DNA of 64,000 nt from Cystobacter fuscus (GTDB taxonomy: Bacteria; Myxococcota; Myxococcia; Myxococcales; Myxococcaceae), in contig NZ_CP022098.1 in the NCBI RefSeq assembly GCF_002305875.1, positions 6,882,001 through 6,946,000 on the forward strand, given 5' to 3'. Positions 1-8,779 of the stretch are shown here, one piece after another. Below the pieces are notes generated by a model, which had not been told where the DNA came from, made no database searches, and saw nothing but the letters and a program-made list of their open reading frames with translations. The position numbers were made by a program, and so were the translations under genes. Position 1 is the stretch's first letter. Every line of letters begins with the position of its first letter.

Positions 1-857
1 GGTCCCTCTTCGACCGGGCACATGCCCTCAAGGCGAGTCGCAAGCGCAAGGAGGTGGTGACGACGCTGGCCGGCCGCCACCTGGTGGCGGTGTTCGAGAA
101 GGCGTCCACGCGCACCCACCTGTCCTTCGAGGCGGCCATGTACCAGCTCGGCGGCACGGTGACGACGATCACCTCGGCGAGCAGCCAGATCGCCCGCGGC
201 GAGACGATCGAGGACACCGCGCGCGTCATCTCCGGCTACGCGGACTGCATCATGTTCCGCACCTTCGGGGATGACCGGCTCCAGGCGTTCGCCAAGGCGT
301 CGGCGGTGCCCGTCATCAACGGCCTGTCCGAGGGAGGCCATCCGGTGCAGGTGCTGGCGGACCTGTTCACGGTGGAGGAGCGGCTGGGCGGAGTGAAGGG
401 CAAGACGGTGGCGTTCCTGGGCGACTGCGCGAGCAACATGGGCCGCTCGTTCGTGGAGGCCACGCGCTTTTTCGACTTCCACCTGCGGCTGGGCTGTCCC
501 GAGGGCTACCGTCCGGCGGCGTCGCTGCTGGCGGAGGCCGGGGGGCGCGTGCACGTCACGGCGGACCCCACCGAGGCCGTCCAGGGCGCGGACGTGCTGG
601 TGACGGACGTGTGGACGAGCATGGGCCAGGAGGCCGAGTCCGCGCGGCGCATGAAGGATTTGAATGGCTACCAGCTCGACGAGGCGCTGCTGGCCAAGGC
701 GAAGCCGGGCGCCATCGTGCTGCACTGCCTGCCGGCGCACCGCGGCGAGGAGATCTCCGCGGGGGTGATCGACGGTCCCCAGTCGGCGGTGTGGGACGAG
801 GCGGAGAACCGCATGCACGTGCAGAAGGCGCTCATCGAGCGGCTCATCCTCGGCTGA
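1..857 (+). CDS. argF: Ornithine carbamoyltransferase, 5' end cut by the window edge
   Basis: Carbamoyl phosphate plus L-ornithine gives citrulline (arginine pathway, cytosol). The frame is open from base 3, so about 285 codons are present and roughly 20-30 N-terminal residues lie outside the window; a GTG at 54 is internal, not the start. Visible family motifs are STRTHLSFE (carbamoyl-phosphate loop, usually SxRTR, here with His at the last position), DVWTSMGQE (ornithine SMG loop) and HCLPAHRGEE. A perfect hairpin follows the stop by 9 bases. Pieces of this same gene recur at 9582, 16824 and 21952, so the locus has been a repeated recombination site. The enzyme assignment is secure. Confidence 0.95.
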   Translation, partial: SLFDRAHALKASRKRKEVVTTLAGRHLVAVFEKASTRTHLSFEAAMYQLGGTVTTITSASSQIARGETIEDTARVISGYADCIMFRTFGDDRLQAFAKASAVPVINGLSEGGHPVQVLADLFTVEERLGGVKGKTVAFLGDCASNMGRSFVEATRFFDFHLRLGCPEGYRPAASLLAEAGGRVHVTADPTEAVQGADVLVTDVWTSMGQEAESARRMKDLNGYQLDEALLAKAKPGAIVLHCLPAHRGEEISAGVIDGPQSAVWDEAENRMHVQKALIERLILG

Positions 858-866
858 GCCCCGGCG

Positions 867-895
867 GCTCCCGGCGGCCTCTCCCCGCCGGGAGC
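867..895 (+). terminator. Perfect 11-bp hairpin after argF
   Basis: GCTCCCGGCGG, a 7-base loop, then its exact reverse complement. It starts 9 bases after the argF stop and is followed by a short T-poor tail, so it is probably the argF terminator or a 3'-end stabiliser. The same hairpin is copied with the argF 3' end near 9627 (intact) and near 16848 (mutated). Confidence 0.7.
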
Positions 896-927
896 GTCTC
901 AATCGCAATACCGCCAGGCTCCCACGA

Positions 928-986
928 AACTCCGCCAAACCCGCGCTGGGAGTGCCAGGCGGCGGGTTCGCTTCCCGCCGCTTCCA
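928..986 (+). other. tRNA/tmRNA 3'-end-like remnant (a)
   Basis: GCGGG-TTCGCTT-CCCGC forms a perfect T-arm, followed by an acceptor-like CGCTTCCA. The preceding 35 bases match those before remnant (d) at 13713-13774 (shared ACTCCGCCAA and CCCGC blocks). No complete tRNA can be folded, so this looks like a scar of integration into a tRNA or tmRNA 3' end. Confidence 0.55.
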
Positions 987-1545
987 GTAGAGGTTGCCCG
1001 CCGCCTTGAGTCGAACCCACTCCTAACAAGGAGCCGCGGCTCGCATTAGGGGACCAAATCGATTCTTGTCGGACCAAATTTGGACCAAATCCGTCGGCGT
1101 ATAGGCGGGATGGGGGCCCTGTTGAGGAAGGGCTGGAGCCGAGGGGGCGAGGAAGACCGCTGACGGGTGCCGCCAGGGCTGTGCGCCGGGCCGGTGCAGA
1201 GGCGGTGCAGCCCTCTTCAGGCACACGCCGGCCCAAGCAGCCCACCCAGCAGGGGGGGGCGGCTTGGGGCTGGGCTTCTGGGGCACCGTTACGGCTTGGG
1301 GCTCAACACCACGCGCGCTGGGCTAGCCCCTGCGCTTTAGCCACTCTCGCCCTCGACGTGGGCAGTCCCAGGTGGCTGATCGCGCCCTCGGCGTCACTCG
1401 TCACCAAGAAGAATCACCTCTTCCTTGAGATGAAGATCGACTACGTGAACCGGCTGCCCCTGGGCGTGGATGGGCACTTCGTCCAGGCCGGCACTGGAGG
1501 CTGAGTCGCTCCGTGCGCTCGTCCACCCTGACTGTGAGAGACTGC
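987..1545. other. Non-coding stretch with short repeats
   Basis: No convincing gene. It holds a cluster of GGACCAAAT motifs at 1049-1092 and the left copy of an ~83-bp direct repeat at 1096-1179. Alignment of the two Imm26 blocks (see 13713) suggests that about 520 bases here, roughly 1023-1540, are an insertion between remnant (a) and the immunity gene. Confidence 0.45.
1096..1179. repeat. Direct repeat left of the toxin/immunity cassette
   Basis: About 83 bases beginning GTATAGGCGGGATGGGGGCC are repeated at 3166-3248 in the same orientation with only a few changes. The two copies bracket the 1546-3084 toxin/immunity cassette. Confidence 0.75.
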
Positions 1546-2010
1546 CTATTTCAGGCGTACTTTCAGGTGCTCCTCCGTGGCGTTGGGCCGCCCCATGAAG
1601 GTGTCGAGCAGGCGTTCCTCGACATGGTGCTGATCCCAAACAGCCATTCGCTCGAGCCCAACACACTCGTGGGGCTCGGCACTCCTCGAATGACCGTCCA
1701 GGTCGAAGATCGTGCAGTTATGGAAGTCCAATATGTCCTGCCTGAATGCGACAATAGGTTGAGTCAGCGGTTCCTCAAGCTCTCTCCGCCCGATGATCTC
1801 CCATAAGTTGGGGTCCAAATGACGGACAGCCACCTTGAAGAGGATGGGCTTGGATGCAATCCGATCGAGGTCTGCATCAGGACTCTCGGTCTTGTAGTCG
1901 TAGAATGCATCATGCGTTCGCGTCATCGCCCTCCCGTAGCCGAAAGAACCGTCCGCGAGGCGGATTCTCAAAAACGTCCCTGGCCTATAAAATCTCGGCA
2001 TTCGCGCCAT
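1546..2010 (-). CDS. Imm26-like immunity protein (copy 1)
   Basis: 154 residues. The N-terminal pattern PRFYRPGTFLR..LADGSFGYGR is typical of the Imm26 family found beside polymorphic toxins; it is followed by DLDRIASKPILFK and ends MGRPNATEEHLKVRLK. A paralogue at 13823 shares most of its length. The start is placed 3 bases after the toxin stop (ATG at 2010); a second ATG at 2001 is possible. The gene lies directly downstream of the lipoprotein toxin, the usual toxin-then-immunity order, so it probably neutralises that toxin in the producer. The family call is by eye. Confidence 0.7.
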   Translation of the reverse strand: MARMPRFYRPGTFLRIRLADGSFGYGRAMTRTHDAFYDYKTESPDADLDRIASKPILFKVAVRHLDPNLWEIIGRRELEEPLTQPIVAFRQDILDFHNCTIFDLDGHSRSAEPHECVGLERMAVWDQHHVEERLLDTFMGRPNATEEHLKVRLK

Positions 2011-2012
2011 TT

Positions 2013-3084
2013 CTAATACCCTGTGTAAGGATAGAATTGACCCCACCGATCCGTGGCAGCGTCGTGAAACCGCCTACCCCAAGGATTGTCTTTCGCCACA
2101 CCGCGCACGGCATTCTCGGTCTGATAGGGCTTTCCGGTATCGGATCGGGCGCCACCATGAGAATCAATCAACTGCTGCTCTCTTCCGCGAATCCGCGGCG
2201 TCATCATATCTCTTACCATAGTCAATGGCGGCCCCAACATCGAATTTATCAAGAAACGGGGGAGCGAACACGGCATTGGCATTCCTTGGTTCGTCGTTCT
2301 CATCAATGTGGTGATTCACATCTCGCAAAATAACGGCCAACCACGCCTGCTCTTCGAGGGACTTGGTGAGATCGACGACCATGCTGGTTCGCCCCGCGTA
2401 GTAGCGGTGGGTGTTATTGTTGAGCTTCGTGTAGGTCACATAGAGGCGCCCCCGATTTTTCTTGGTCTCCTGGTCGGGTTCTGATGTTGGCGATACGCCG
2501 GGAGGCGCCAGTGGGGCGGACGTCGGTCCCGTTCGGGTCTTGGGAGCCTTCGTCATTGGGTGTTGACCTTGGACCCACCCAGACACATCGCCGAAGTGCG
2601 TGCCGTAGAACTCATCCGCGATGTCGATCGGGGTCTCCGCCCCGTCCACGGCCGCGCTGACGGTCAAGCAGACCAGGAGAACACTACCGGCCGCAGCGAC
2701 GATCGCTCCTCCCGTGACGATGAGCTCTCCGGCCGCACCGCCAGCCCCTGCTTCTTCCGCTGCTGTGGCGCCCTCTGGCACGATCCGGAGCACGCCTCGG
2801 GGGATGCCGTTTCCCAAGCCCTCGCCAGAAATCCCCTCGAGCAGAGGTGACGAGGATGGACCCAGCGGCGCCACAGGTGAGGCCCCCGGCGTTGCCGCCA
2901 CAGGCACTACTTCCAGGCCAGCGCGAGCTGAATGAAGCGCTTCATTCAGTGCCCCCGATGCAAGGTAACGGCGCGGGACATAAACACAGCGCTCTCGTTG
3001 ACCCGTGGCGCGACGGACGCTCTGGGCAGCGCCGCTACACCCCACAAGAAACATGCAGAGCAGCACAGCCAACAAGCGTGCCAT
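2013..3084 (-). pseudogene. Lipoprotein toxin gene, probably frameshifted near its 3' end
   Basis: Starts at an ATG with AGGAGG six bases upstream. Residues 1-20 are a lipoprotein signal (LLCMFLVGCSG), followed by an Ala/Gly-rich linker with a possible membrane segment (VTGGAIVAAAGSVLLVCLTV). A C-terminal domain holds KNRGRLYVTYTKL, RYYAGRTS and DVNHH, loosely like a GIY-YIG nuclease. The first frame stops at 2164 after YDDAADSRKRAAVD. An overlapping frame continues IRGREQQLIDSHGG to NPWGRRFHDAA and PYTGY, ending at 2013. The span is one base over a multiple of three. The same tail sequence survives at 14281, which argues that the second frame is the true end. One indel around 2180-2200, or a sequencing error, is likely. 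Confidence 0.6.
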
Positions 3085-3165
3085 GCAGCACCTCCTGACG
3101 TTGATGGGCTCCCCCAAGCGGGTGGGGAGGAAGCGAACGTAGCGCGCCCCAAGCAGACGGGGAGA

Positions 3166-3248
3166 GCGTATAGGCGGGATGGGGGCCCTGTTGAGGAAGG
3201 GCTGGAGCCGAGGGGGCGAGGAAGGCCGCGGACGGGGGCCGCCAGGGC
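3166..3248. repeat. Direct repeat right of the toxin/immunity cassette
   Basis: Second copy of the 1096-1179 repeat, same orientation. A further GGACCAAA pair follows at about 3388-3408, echoing the GGACCAAAT cluster beside the left copy. Confidence 0.75.
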
Positions 3249-3561
3249 GGTGGCAGCCACCAGGACAGCCCGGCAGCCACGGCGGGCACCTCGGGCCCGG
3301 TGGAGGTCACCAGGGCACGACGGCAGCGCCAGAAGATAGATCCAGGGCTGGAGGGCTCGCCGCGCTCGCCCAGCGAGGGGTCCAAGGGGACCAAAAAAGG
3401 ACCAAATCGAACGGACGCGCATGGACTCGCCCGGACAGATGGGCGCCCCACTTTCAGAGGGGAAACGGGGGTTGTGCCTCTGGTCCCGAGTGGGGGCAGA
3501 TCTGCCCTTCGCGGCTTCGATCCCGCCGCCTCCACATTCAGAGAAGGTAGGGAGGCGCCCG
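3249..3561. other. Non-coding stretch between repeat and amidohydrolase
   Basis: No gene recognised. It contains the GGACCAAA motifs and tRNA-like remnant (b) at 3511-3536. Open frames here are typical GC-rich background. Confidence 0.4.
3511..3536 (+). other. tRNA/tmRNA 3'-end-like remnant (b)
   Basis: GGC-TTCGATC-CCGCCGCCTCCACA resembles the T-loop, T-stem 3' strand and acceptor end of a tmRNA or tRNA. The 5' T-stem is degenerate and no tRNA body precedes it. It lies 26 bases from the stop of the minus-strand amidohydrolase gene. Confidence 0.45.
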
Positions 3562-4923
3562 TCAGCGCACGGCGCCCTCGGCCTGTCCTTCCCCGGCCCG
3601 TGCGTCCAGCACCACCCGGCCCTCCTTCATGACGAACCGGACCTGCTCCAGCGCGCCCAGGTCCTTCAGCGGGTCCCCCTTCACCGCGAGCACGTCCGCG
3701 AGCTTGCCGGCTTCGAGGGAGCCGAGCCGGTCGTGCAGGCGAAGCAGCTCCGCCGCGTTCACCGTCGCCATGCGCAGGATGTCCACCGGTGACAGGCCCG
3801 CCTCGGCATAGGCGGTGAGCACCCGCCGGCTGGCCTGTCCCCGCGTCAGCCCCGGTATCGCCCCGTACATGTCCGAGCCCGCGGCGAGCGGCACTCCCGC
3901 GGCCGCCGCGCGACGGAGGCGCTCGTGCTGCCGGGCAATGCCCTTCTTGCAGCGCTCCTCCAGGCGGCGCCGGAGCTCCGGGTCGGCCGCCGTCGCCCCG
4001 ACGCTGACGCAATCCGCCGCCGCGCTATCGGTGGGCACCAGGAAGATGCGCTTGCGCGCCATGGTCGCCAGCACGTCCTCGGGCAGCGAGTACGCGTGCT
4101 CGACGGAGTCCACTCCCGCCTGGACCGCGAGGCGCACGCTGTCGTCGTTCGTGGCGTGCGCCGCCACCGGGCGCTTGCGGCGGTGCGCCTCCTCGGTGAT
4201 GGCCTTCAGTTCCTCCAGGGTGAGCAGGTTGGGGCCGTTGTCGACGATGACCTTGATGCAGTCCGCGCCGTCATAGAGCGCCTGCCGCACCGCGCGCCGG
4301 GCCGCCTCCACGCCCGAGACGGTGGCGTACTCCTCCTCGATGAGGCCCTGCGCCAGCGGCTGGAGCGTGTCCATCTGCCCCCCGGGCGGCGCGAGCGCGC
4401 GGGTACACGCGGAGAGGCGCGGCCCCGTCACCCAGCCCTCCTGGATGGCCTTGCGCAGCGCCACGTCCCCATTCCGACCGGAGTTGCCCAGATCGCGCAC
4501 CGTGGTGAAGCCGGCTTCCAGCATCTCGCGGCCCAGCTTCGCGCCCAGCAGCGCGCGCTCGGCGGTACTCGTCCGGGCCACGTAGTCCAGGAGGGAGCCA
4601 TCGCTGTCCAGCGGGACCTCCAGCAGCAGGTGCGAGTGCGCGTCCACCAGCCCTGGCAGGAGGGTGACGTCGCCCAGGTCGATGACCCGCGTTCCCGGAG
4701 GAATGGGGAGGCGGGTGCCCACGGCCTGGATGCTCGGTCCCTCGACGAGGACGACCGCGTCCGGCAGGAGCCGGGCGTTCTTCCCGTCGAAGAGTCTCGC
4801 GGCGCGCAGCGCGAGGCGCGCGGGCCCCTGGGAGTCGGGCGCCTGGCCCCGGGCGGGCCCCGAGAGACTCCAGAGCAGGACCACTCCAACGACCGCCAGC
4901 AATCGCCTGGAAAAAGAAAACAT
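3562..4923 (-). CDS. Secreted metal-dependent amidohydrolase
   Basis: 453 residues. The start is an ATG at 4923 with GAGGAG upstream. An N-terminal signal peptide (RRLLAVVGVVLLWSLSGPARG) implies export. The body is an amidohydrolase-superfamily TIM barrel: LLPGLVDAHSHLLLE carries the HxH metal pair, DCIKVIVD the probable bridging Lys, VAAHAT and SVEHAY further metal His residues, and AAGSDMYG the catalytic Asp. The closest functional group is the imidazolonepropionase/Xaa-Pro dipeptidase-like amidohydrolases; the substrate cannot be read from sequence. The C-terminal GKLADVLAVKGDPL is the usual beta-sandwich tail. It is a single gene with no operon partner. Confidence 0.88.
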   Translation of the reverse strand: MFSFSRRLLAVVGVVLLWSLSGPARGQAPDSQGPARLALRAARLFDGKNARLLPDAVVLVEGPSIQAVGTRLPIPPGTRVIDLGDVTLLPGLVDAHSHLLLEVPLDSDGSLLDYVARTSTAERALLGAKLGREMLEAGFTTVRDLGNSGRNGDVALRKAIQEGWVTGPRLSACTRALAPPGGQMDTLQPLAQGLIEEEYATVSGVEAARRAVRQALYDGADCIKVIVDNGPNLLTLEELKAITEEAHRRKRPVAAHATNDDSVRLAVQAGVDSVEHAYSLPEDVLATMARKRIFLVPTDSAAADCVSVGATAADPELRRRLEERCKKGIARQHERLRRAAAAGVPLAAGSDMYGAIPGLTRGQASRRVLTAYAEAGLSPVDILRMATVNAAELLRLHDRLGSLEAGKLADVLAVKGDPLKDLGALEQVRFVMKEGRVVLDARAGEGQAEGAVR

Positions 4924-5529
4924 CACGCGGCTCCTCGGTAGGGGGCTCCCCACCCTCCCCCGGTCGCCGCGTGAAGACAAGCCACTTCCCTGCAGGGAGG
5001 TGACGCGCGCCACGCAGGCCCTGCCGCCGTGCCCTCCTTGACCCTGTGGGGCCGCATGTGCCCCCAGTGTGCGTGCGCCGTGAAGGTGCACTTGACCAGC
5101 GGGTGGAAGTCCCGCCCGAGGAGGAAGTCGACCCCCTCGGTAGCTATCTGGCGGGGACGAGGGGCGACCCTCGGACTCGAAGCCCAGAGACAGAAGGCCT
5201 CGAAAGGAGGTCGAGCGAGCTTGCAGGCCGCAACGTGAGTGAAGCCCGAGCAGGCCCCGAAAGGGCAATCGTGGGAGCCGACCTGACGCACATACAGGGA
5301 AGGCCAGGCGCCCGGCGAGAAGGTCGACATCAACGTCGCCGGGTGGACCACCGGGGTGGTGGGGCGCGGCATGTGAGCACACGGTGAAGTGCGCAACACG
5401 GGAGACCTGGTCCGAGCGGGGTAGCGACCCGAACACGCCGTCAGGGCGTGGCGACGGCCAGGAGTCGGAAGGGCCCGTACTACCGAGGAAGCGGGTAACG
5501 ACCGTGGAGGGAAGGGGCCCTGGTTCAGG

Positions 5530-6861
5530 GTGCTTCGCAAGGAGCAGACGCAGCGGGAGATTGGCGTGAGCCTAACAACCCCTACAAAGCTCGAAGAGTT
5601 CCGAGCGAAGCTGTACGCGAAGGCCAAGGCGGAGCCGACGTTCCGGTTCTACGCGCTGTACGACAAGCTGCATCGGTGGGACGTCCTGACGGAGGCGCTC
5701 GGGCAGTCGAAGCAGAAGAGGGGCGCCGCAGGAGTGGACGGACAGACCTTCGAGCAGCTCAAGGAGTACGGCGAGGAGCGCTGGCTCGAGGAGTTGCAGC
5801 GCGAGCTGCAAGGGAAGACGTATCGGCCCCAGCCCGTACGGAGGGTGCTGATACCCAAGCCAGGAGGAGGCGAGCGGCCACTGGGTATCCCCACTATCAA
5901 GGATAGAGTGGTCCAGACGGCGGCGAAGCTCATCCTGGAGCCCATCTTCGAGGCCGACTTGAGCGAGGCTGCATACGGGTACCGACCCGGACGCAGCGCG
6001 GTCGATGCGGTCCAAGAGGTCCATCAGGAGCTGAAGCGCGGGCGAACCCAAGTGGTGGATGCGGATCTCTCGAAGTACTTCGACACGATTCCCCATGCGG
6101 AGCTGATGAAGAGCGTGGCGAGGAGAATCGCGGACAAGGCGGTGCTGCATCTGGTGAAGATGTGGCTGAAGGTGCCTGTGGAAGAGAGGGACGAGCAAGG
6201 ACGCCCGAAGTACAGCGGAGGCAAGCGCTCGAAGCAGGGGACACCGCAGGGAGGTGTCATTTCACCGCTGCTGGCGAACATCTACATCAACCGGTTGCTG
6301 AAGGTGTTCGCCAAGAGCGAGCTGATGAAGAGGAGCGAAGCGGTGCTGGTCAACTACGCCGATGACTTCGTGGTGGTAGCCCGTCGGGGTGCCGCGGAGG
6401 TGTTGGCGCAGGTGAAGCAATGGCTCGAGGGGATGAAGCTGACGCTCAACGAGACGAAGACGAGCATTCGCGATGCGCGGAAGGAGCATTTCCGCTTTCT
6501 CGGGTACGAGCTGGGACCCCTGGTCTACAAGAAGACCGGCCAGAAGTACCTGGGAGCCCGACCGTCGAAGAAGGCGATGGAGCATGCCCGAGGTGAAGTG
6601 AGCCGAATCCTTCGGCGTGGCAGGACGGAGCGCTGGGAGGAGATAGCGGGCGAGCTCAACCGGTTCCTGCGAGGGTGGGCGACGTACTTCGCCTACGACT
6701 CGCCGATGCACGCGTTCAACGTGCTGGACTGGCACGTGACCGAACGGGTGAGGAACTTCCTGAGCAGGAGGCACAAGGTGGCGCGAGCAATGTCACGCTT
6801 CAAGTACAACGAGGTGCACCGGAGCCTCGGAGTGCTGGAGGTGCGTGCTCTCCTGCACTGA
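5530..6861 (+). CDS. ltrA: Group II intron-encoded reverse transcriptase/maturase
   Basis: 443 residues from a GTG start inside the intron. It combines retrotransposition reverse transcriptase with maturase activity that helps the intron RNA splice. RT blocks are in order: RPLGIPTIKDRVVQ, AAYGYRPGRSAVDAV, VVDADLSKYFDTIPH, GTPQGGVISPLLANIYIN and NYADDFVVV with the catalytic YADD. The maturase X domain follows (RWEEIAGELNRFLRGWATYF). The chain ends shortly after this with no HNH endonuclease domain, so any mobility would be endonuclease-independent, as in introns that target single-stranded or terminator-proximal DNA. No truncation is visible. Confidence 0.93.
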   Translation: MLRKEQTQREIGVSLTTPTKLEEFRAKLYAKAKAEPTFRFYALYDKLHRWDVLTEALGQSKQKRGAAGVDGQTFEQLKEYGEERWLEELQRELQGKTYRPQPVRRVLIPKPGGGERPLGIPTIKDRVVQTAAKLILEPIFEADLSEAAYGYRPGRSAVDAVQEVHQELKRGRTQVVDADLSKYFDTIPHAELMKSVARRIADKAVLHLVKMWLKVPVEERDEQGRPKYSGGKRSKQGTPQGGVISPLLANIYINRLLKVFAKSELMKRSEAVLVNYADDFVVVARRGAAEVLAQVKQWLEGMKLTLNETKTSIRDARKEHFRFLGYELGPLVYKKTGQKYLGARPSKKAMEHARGEVSRILRRGRTERWEEIAGELNRFLRGWATYFAYDSPMHAFNVLDWHVTERVRNFLSRRHKVARAMSRFKYNEVHRSLGVLEVRALLH

Positions 6862-6886
6862 CACGCGTCGCGTGAAACCTGTCCGA

Positions 6887-6919
6887 GAGCCGGATGCAGG
6901 AAATCTGCACGTCCGGTTC
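6887..6919 (+). ncRNA. Group II intron domain V
   Basis: GAGCCGGATGCAGG then AAATCTGCACGTCCGGTTC folds into the standard 33-34-base domain V hairpin with the basal catalytic triad and a bulge. It confirms the ribozyme class and strand. Confidence 0.88.
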
Positions 6920-7167
6920 GATGAGCGGCGTGGAGGAAACGGACCGTGGGTGAGACTCGGCGAGAAGGCGAGCGAGAGCGGACCTTCGCAGTAGGCGCCG
7001 ACGAGCCCGAGCGGCACCGCGCCTCCCGTCGACTCTACCCCTCCAGCGGGGATGAGAACGGGACATGACGGGGAAAGACGGGATAGGGCGGCACAACGAA
7101 CCGACGTGAGCTCAAGGCGACAGCAGGTAACAGCGCGTCCTGCTTGGGGTTTCCTATCGCCTTGTCT

Positions 7168-7192
7168 GTGGGTTCGATTCCCGCCGCTTTCA
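7168..7192 (+). other. tRNA/tmRNA 3'-end-like remnant (c)
   Basis: GTGGG-TTCGATT-CCCGC is a T-arm with one G-T pair, followed by CGCTTTCA. Like remnant (a) it is followed by GTAGAG. It ends 9 bases before the stop of the minus-strand SUKH immunity gene. Confidence 0.55.
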
Positions 7193-7200
7193 GTAGAGTT

Positions 7201-7536
7201 TCAGTCGTCGTACAACCCGTCCATGAACTCCTGGAAGCTGTTGGCGACGGGGTGGACGGAGCCCTCGACGGAGACGAGGACGACACGAGGCTGTTCGGGC
7301 GAGCCTCGGTAGTCAAAACACAGGTCCTCTCCACCAGGGGTTCTGGCGAAGGGGAAGATGTCGCCTCTTCCAACCCTGAACCCATTGGGCTCGGGGGCCA
7401 TGCCCTGATACATGGATACAACCCGCTTGTAGTCATCGGGAAGTTTGACTCCCCATGCGGACTCGATCCGCTCCAATTCATGTGGACTGACGGAACCTGA
7501 CGCTTTCAGGACGTGCGGTCTCCAGTGAACACTCAT
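7201..7536 (-). CDS. SMI1/KNR4 (SUKH) family immunity-type protein
   Basis: 111 residues. The ATG at 7536 is chosen because GGAGGA lies seven bases upstream; longer frames lack such a site. SUKH features are ELERIESAWGVKLPDDYKRVVSMYQG near the N-terminus (the helix-loop of SMI1/KNR4 proteins) and an acidic middle with IFPF. The family mostly protects bacteria from their own or kin toxins. No toxin gene is adjacent, so this is an orphan immunity gene. It sits beside a tRNA-like scar, as do both Imm26 genes. Confidence 0.8.
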   Translation of the reverse strand: MSVHWRPHVLKASGSVSPHELERIESAWGVKLPDDYKRVVSMYQGMAPEPNGFRVGRGDIFPFARTPGGEDLCFDYRGSPEQPRVVLVSVEGSVHPVANSFQEFMDGLYDD

Positions 7537-7644
7537 TTGAATTCCTCCATCCGAAAATCTATTGGTATCCGCCTCCCCAGATGGACATCTCTCCGGTGTG
7601 CTGTCTCGCAAGCTGGTGTGCGCCATCCGTAATGAGCTGCATTC

Positions 7645-7745
7645 GGCCGGAGGTGTCGGCCGGAGGTGTCAAAGGATTTGAAACGAGAGACCCCCGCCGG
7701 AGGTGTCTCGCCGGAGGTGTCAAAGGATTTGAAACGAGAGACCCG
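7645..7745. repeat. Short tandem repeat, two full units plus fragments
   Basis: Two 35-base units beginning GCCGGAGGTGTCAAAGGATT lie at 7659-7693 and 7710-7744, 51 bases apart. The decamer CGGAGGTGTC occurs twice more around them. It is upstream of the SUKH gene; purpose unknown. Confidence 0.8.
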
Positions 7746-7752
7746 AACCCCA

Positions 7753-7805
7753 GGAAGGGTGTCAGACGATTTGTAAGAGACGAGGTGTCGGAACGAGTCC
7801 TTTGA
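7753..7805 (+). repeat. Inverted repeat, left arm
   Basis: About 53 bases beginning GGAAGGGTGTCAGACGATT recur, inverted and with about ten changes, at 9531-9583, where they form the 5' exon flank of the degenerate intron. The two arms bracket the 7922-8693 gene and that intron. Confidence 0.75.
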
Positions 7806-7921
7806 ACATTCCCCGGGAGCAGGCCTCCACCTGACGAACCGAGTACCTCCTGGAAGTCGGGCGCGGTCCATGCGAACACTCTTTCCTGGGGCATGAGGGG
7901 AAGCCAAGAGGAGGAGCACGC

Positions 7922-8693
7922 ATGGTCGAGGAGAAGAAACCCGAGGCGAGCGGGGAGGAACCGGAGCGGTTGGGGCCGTACCTGATTCGGGAGCAGGTGC
8001 AGCAGTCCCATGACAGCCAGGTGGAGCTCTACCTGGCCACGCACGAGACGAGTGGGGCCACGGCCCTGGTGCGCAAGCACTCCGCCGAGGAGGTCGCGGC
8101 ACCGCGCAAGGACTGGCGGGTGCTCTTCGGCTCCTGGGCCTCGCGGGGCTACTCCGCCATGGAAGTGGAGCACACCGACTGGGCCAGGGCCCTGGACAGG
8201 CAGTCGGCGGAGTCGTTGCTGCTCACGTTGGAGGGGGTGCTCGAGGAAGTGCGGCGCATGGCCCGCGCCGTCGCCGGCACCCACGAGCCGCGCCGCCAGT
8301 GGCGCCTGGAGTGGGGCGTGGTGAGCGCCGCCACGGTGTGCGCCCTGCTCTTCGCGTGGGTACGTCTGGCCCCCCATGTCCCAACCCCCTGCCCCGCCAG
8401 CACCCACGGGCCACGGGGTGCCCACGGCAGCCGGGACGCCGGACTTCGATGCGTGGCTCTCTGATACCTCCCCCCCGGGGCAAACCGTGCTCGCCCGACC
8501 TCTGCCGAAAGAGCCCTTGAAGGGACAGAAGCGCCCGCCCTGCACTCGCTACACCGAGGTCGAGCTCGTCGGCGCCTGCTGGGCGCCTCACGAGCTCAAG
8601 GCCCCGTGCCCGGAGACACTCTTCGAGTACCAGGGCAAGTGCTACCTGCCCTCGTTCAGCGCGAAGCCGCCACCCTCGTCGCTCGATCAGTGA
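7922..8693 (+). pseudogene. Kinase-like/membrane protein gene split by a frameshift in a C6 tract
   Basis: The first frame starts at 7922 with AGGAGGAG seven bases upstream. It reads LGPYLIREQVQQ..VELYLATHE..GATALVRKH, which resembles the start of a Ser/Thr kinase N-lobe but without a glycine-rich loop, so at best a pseudokinase. A helix (ARALDRQSAESLLLTLEGVLEEVRR) and a membrane segment (VVSAATVCALLFAWVRL) follow. A second frame starting at 8376 carries on with PTAAGTPDFDAWLSD, a Cys-bearing motif ELVGACWAPHELKAPCPE and a Pro-rich end at 8693. The C6 run at 8370-8375 is exactly at the junction and the span is one base over 257 codons. Either a real frameshift or a sequencing error is likely. 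Function unknown. Confidence 0.55.
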
Positions 8694-8779
8694 GGAGCGC
8701 CCGAGGAAGGTGATCGGGTCGAGGGCCGGCGCGGTGGTGTGCAGGCTGCTCTTGGCCGTCTCCGCCGTTTCCGGCTTCG

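Larger units (their letters stand above)
5067..7038 (+). mobile_element. Group II intron with its own reverse transcriptase
   Basis: The 5' end is at one of several GUGYG-type starts between 5067 and 5073, followed by GCGGGTGGAAGTCCCGCC, a common domain I helix. The block GTACTACCGAGGAAGCGGGT at 5492 precedes the encoded protein (5530-6861), and domain V is at 6887-6919. The 3' end is uncertain; the run ending CGACTCTACCCCT near 7038 fits. It sits between the amidohydrolase and the SUKH gene and interrupts no recognisable reading frame. It appears complete enough to be mobile. A degenerate relative without the protein lies at 8780-9530 on the opposite strand. Confidence 0.85.

Noticed and set aside
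7645-7745. Short repeats considered as a CRISPR
   Set aside because: Only two full units with non-spacer-like, repeat-derived intervals and no cas genes.
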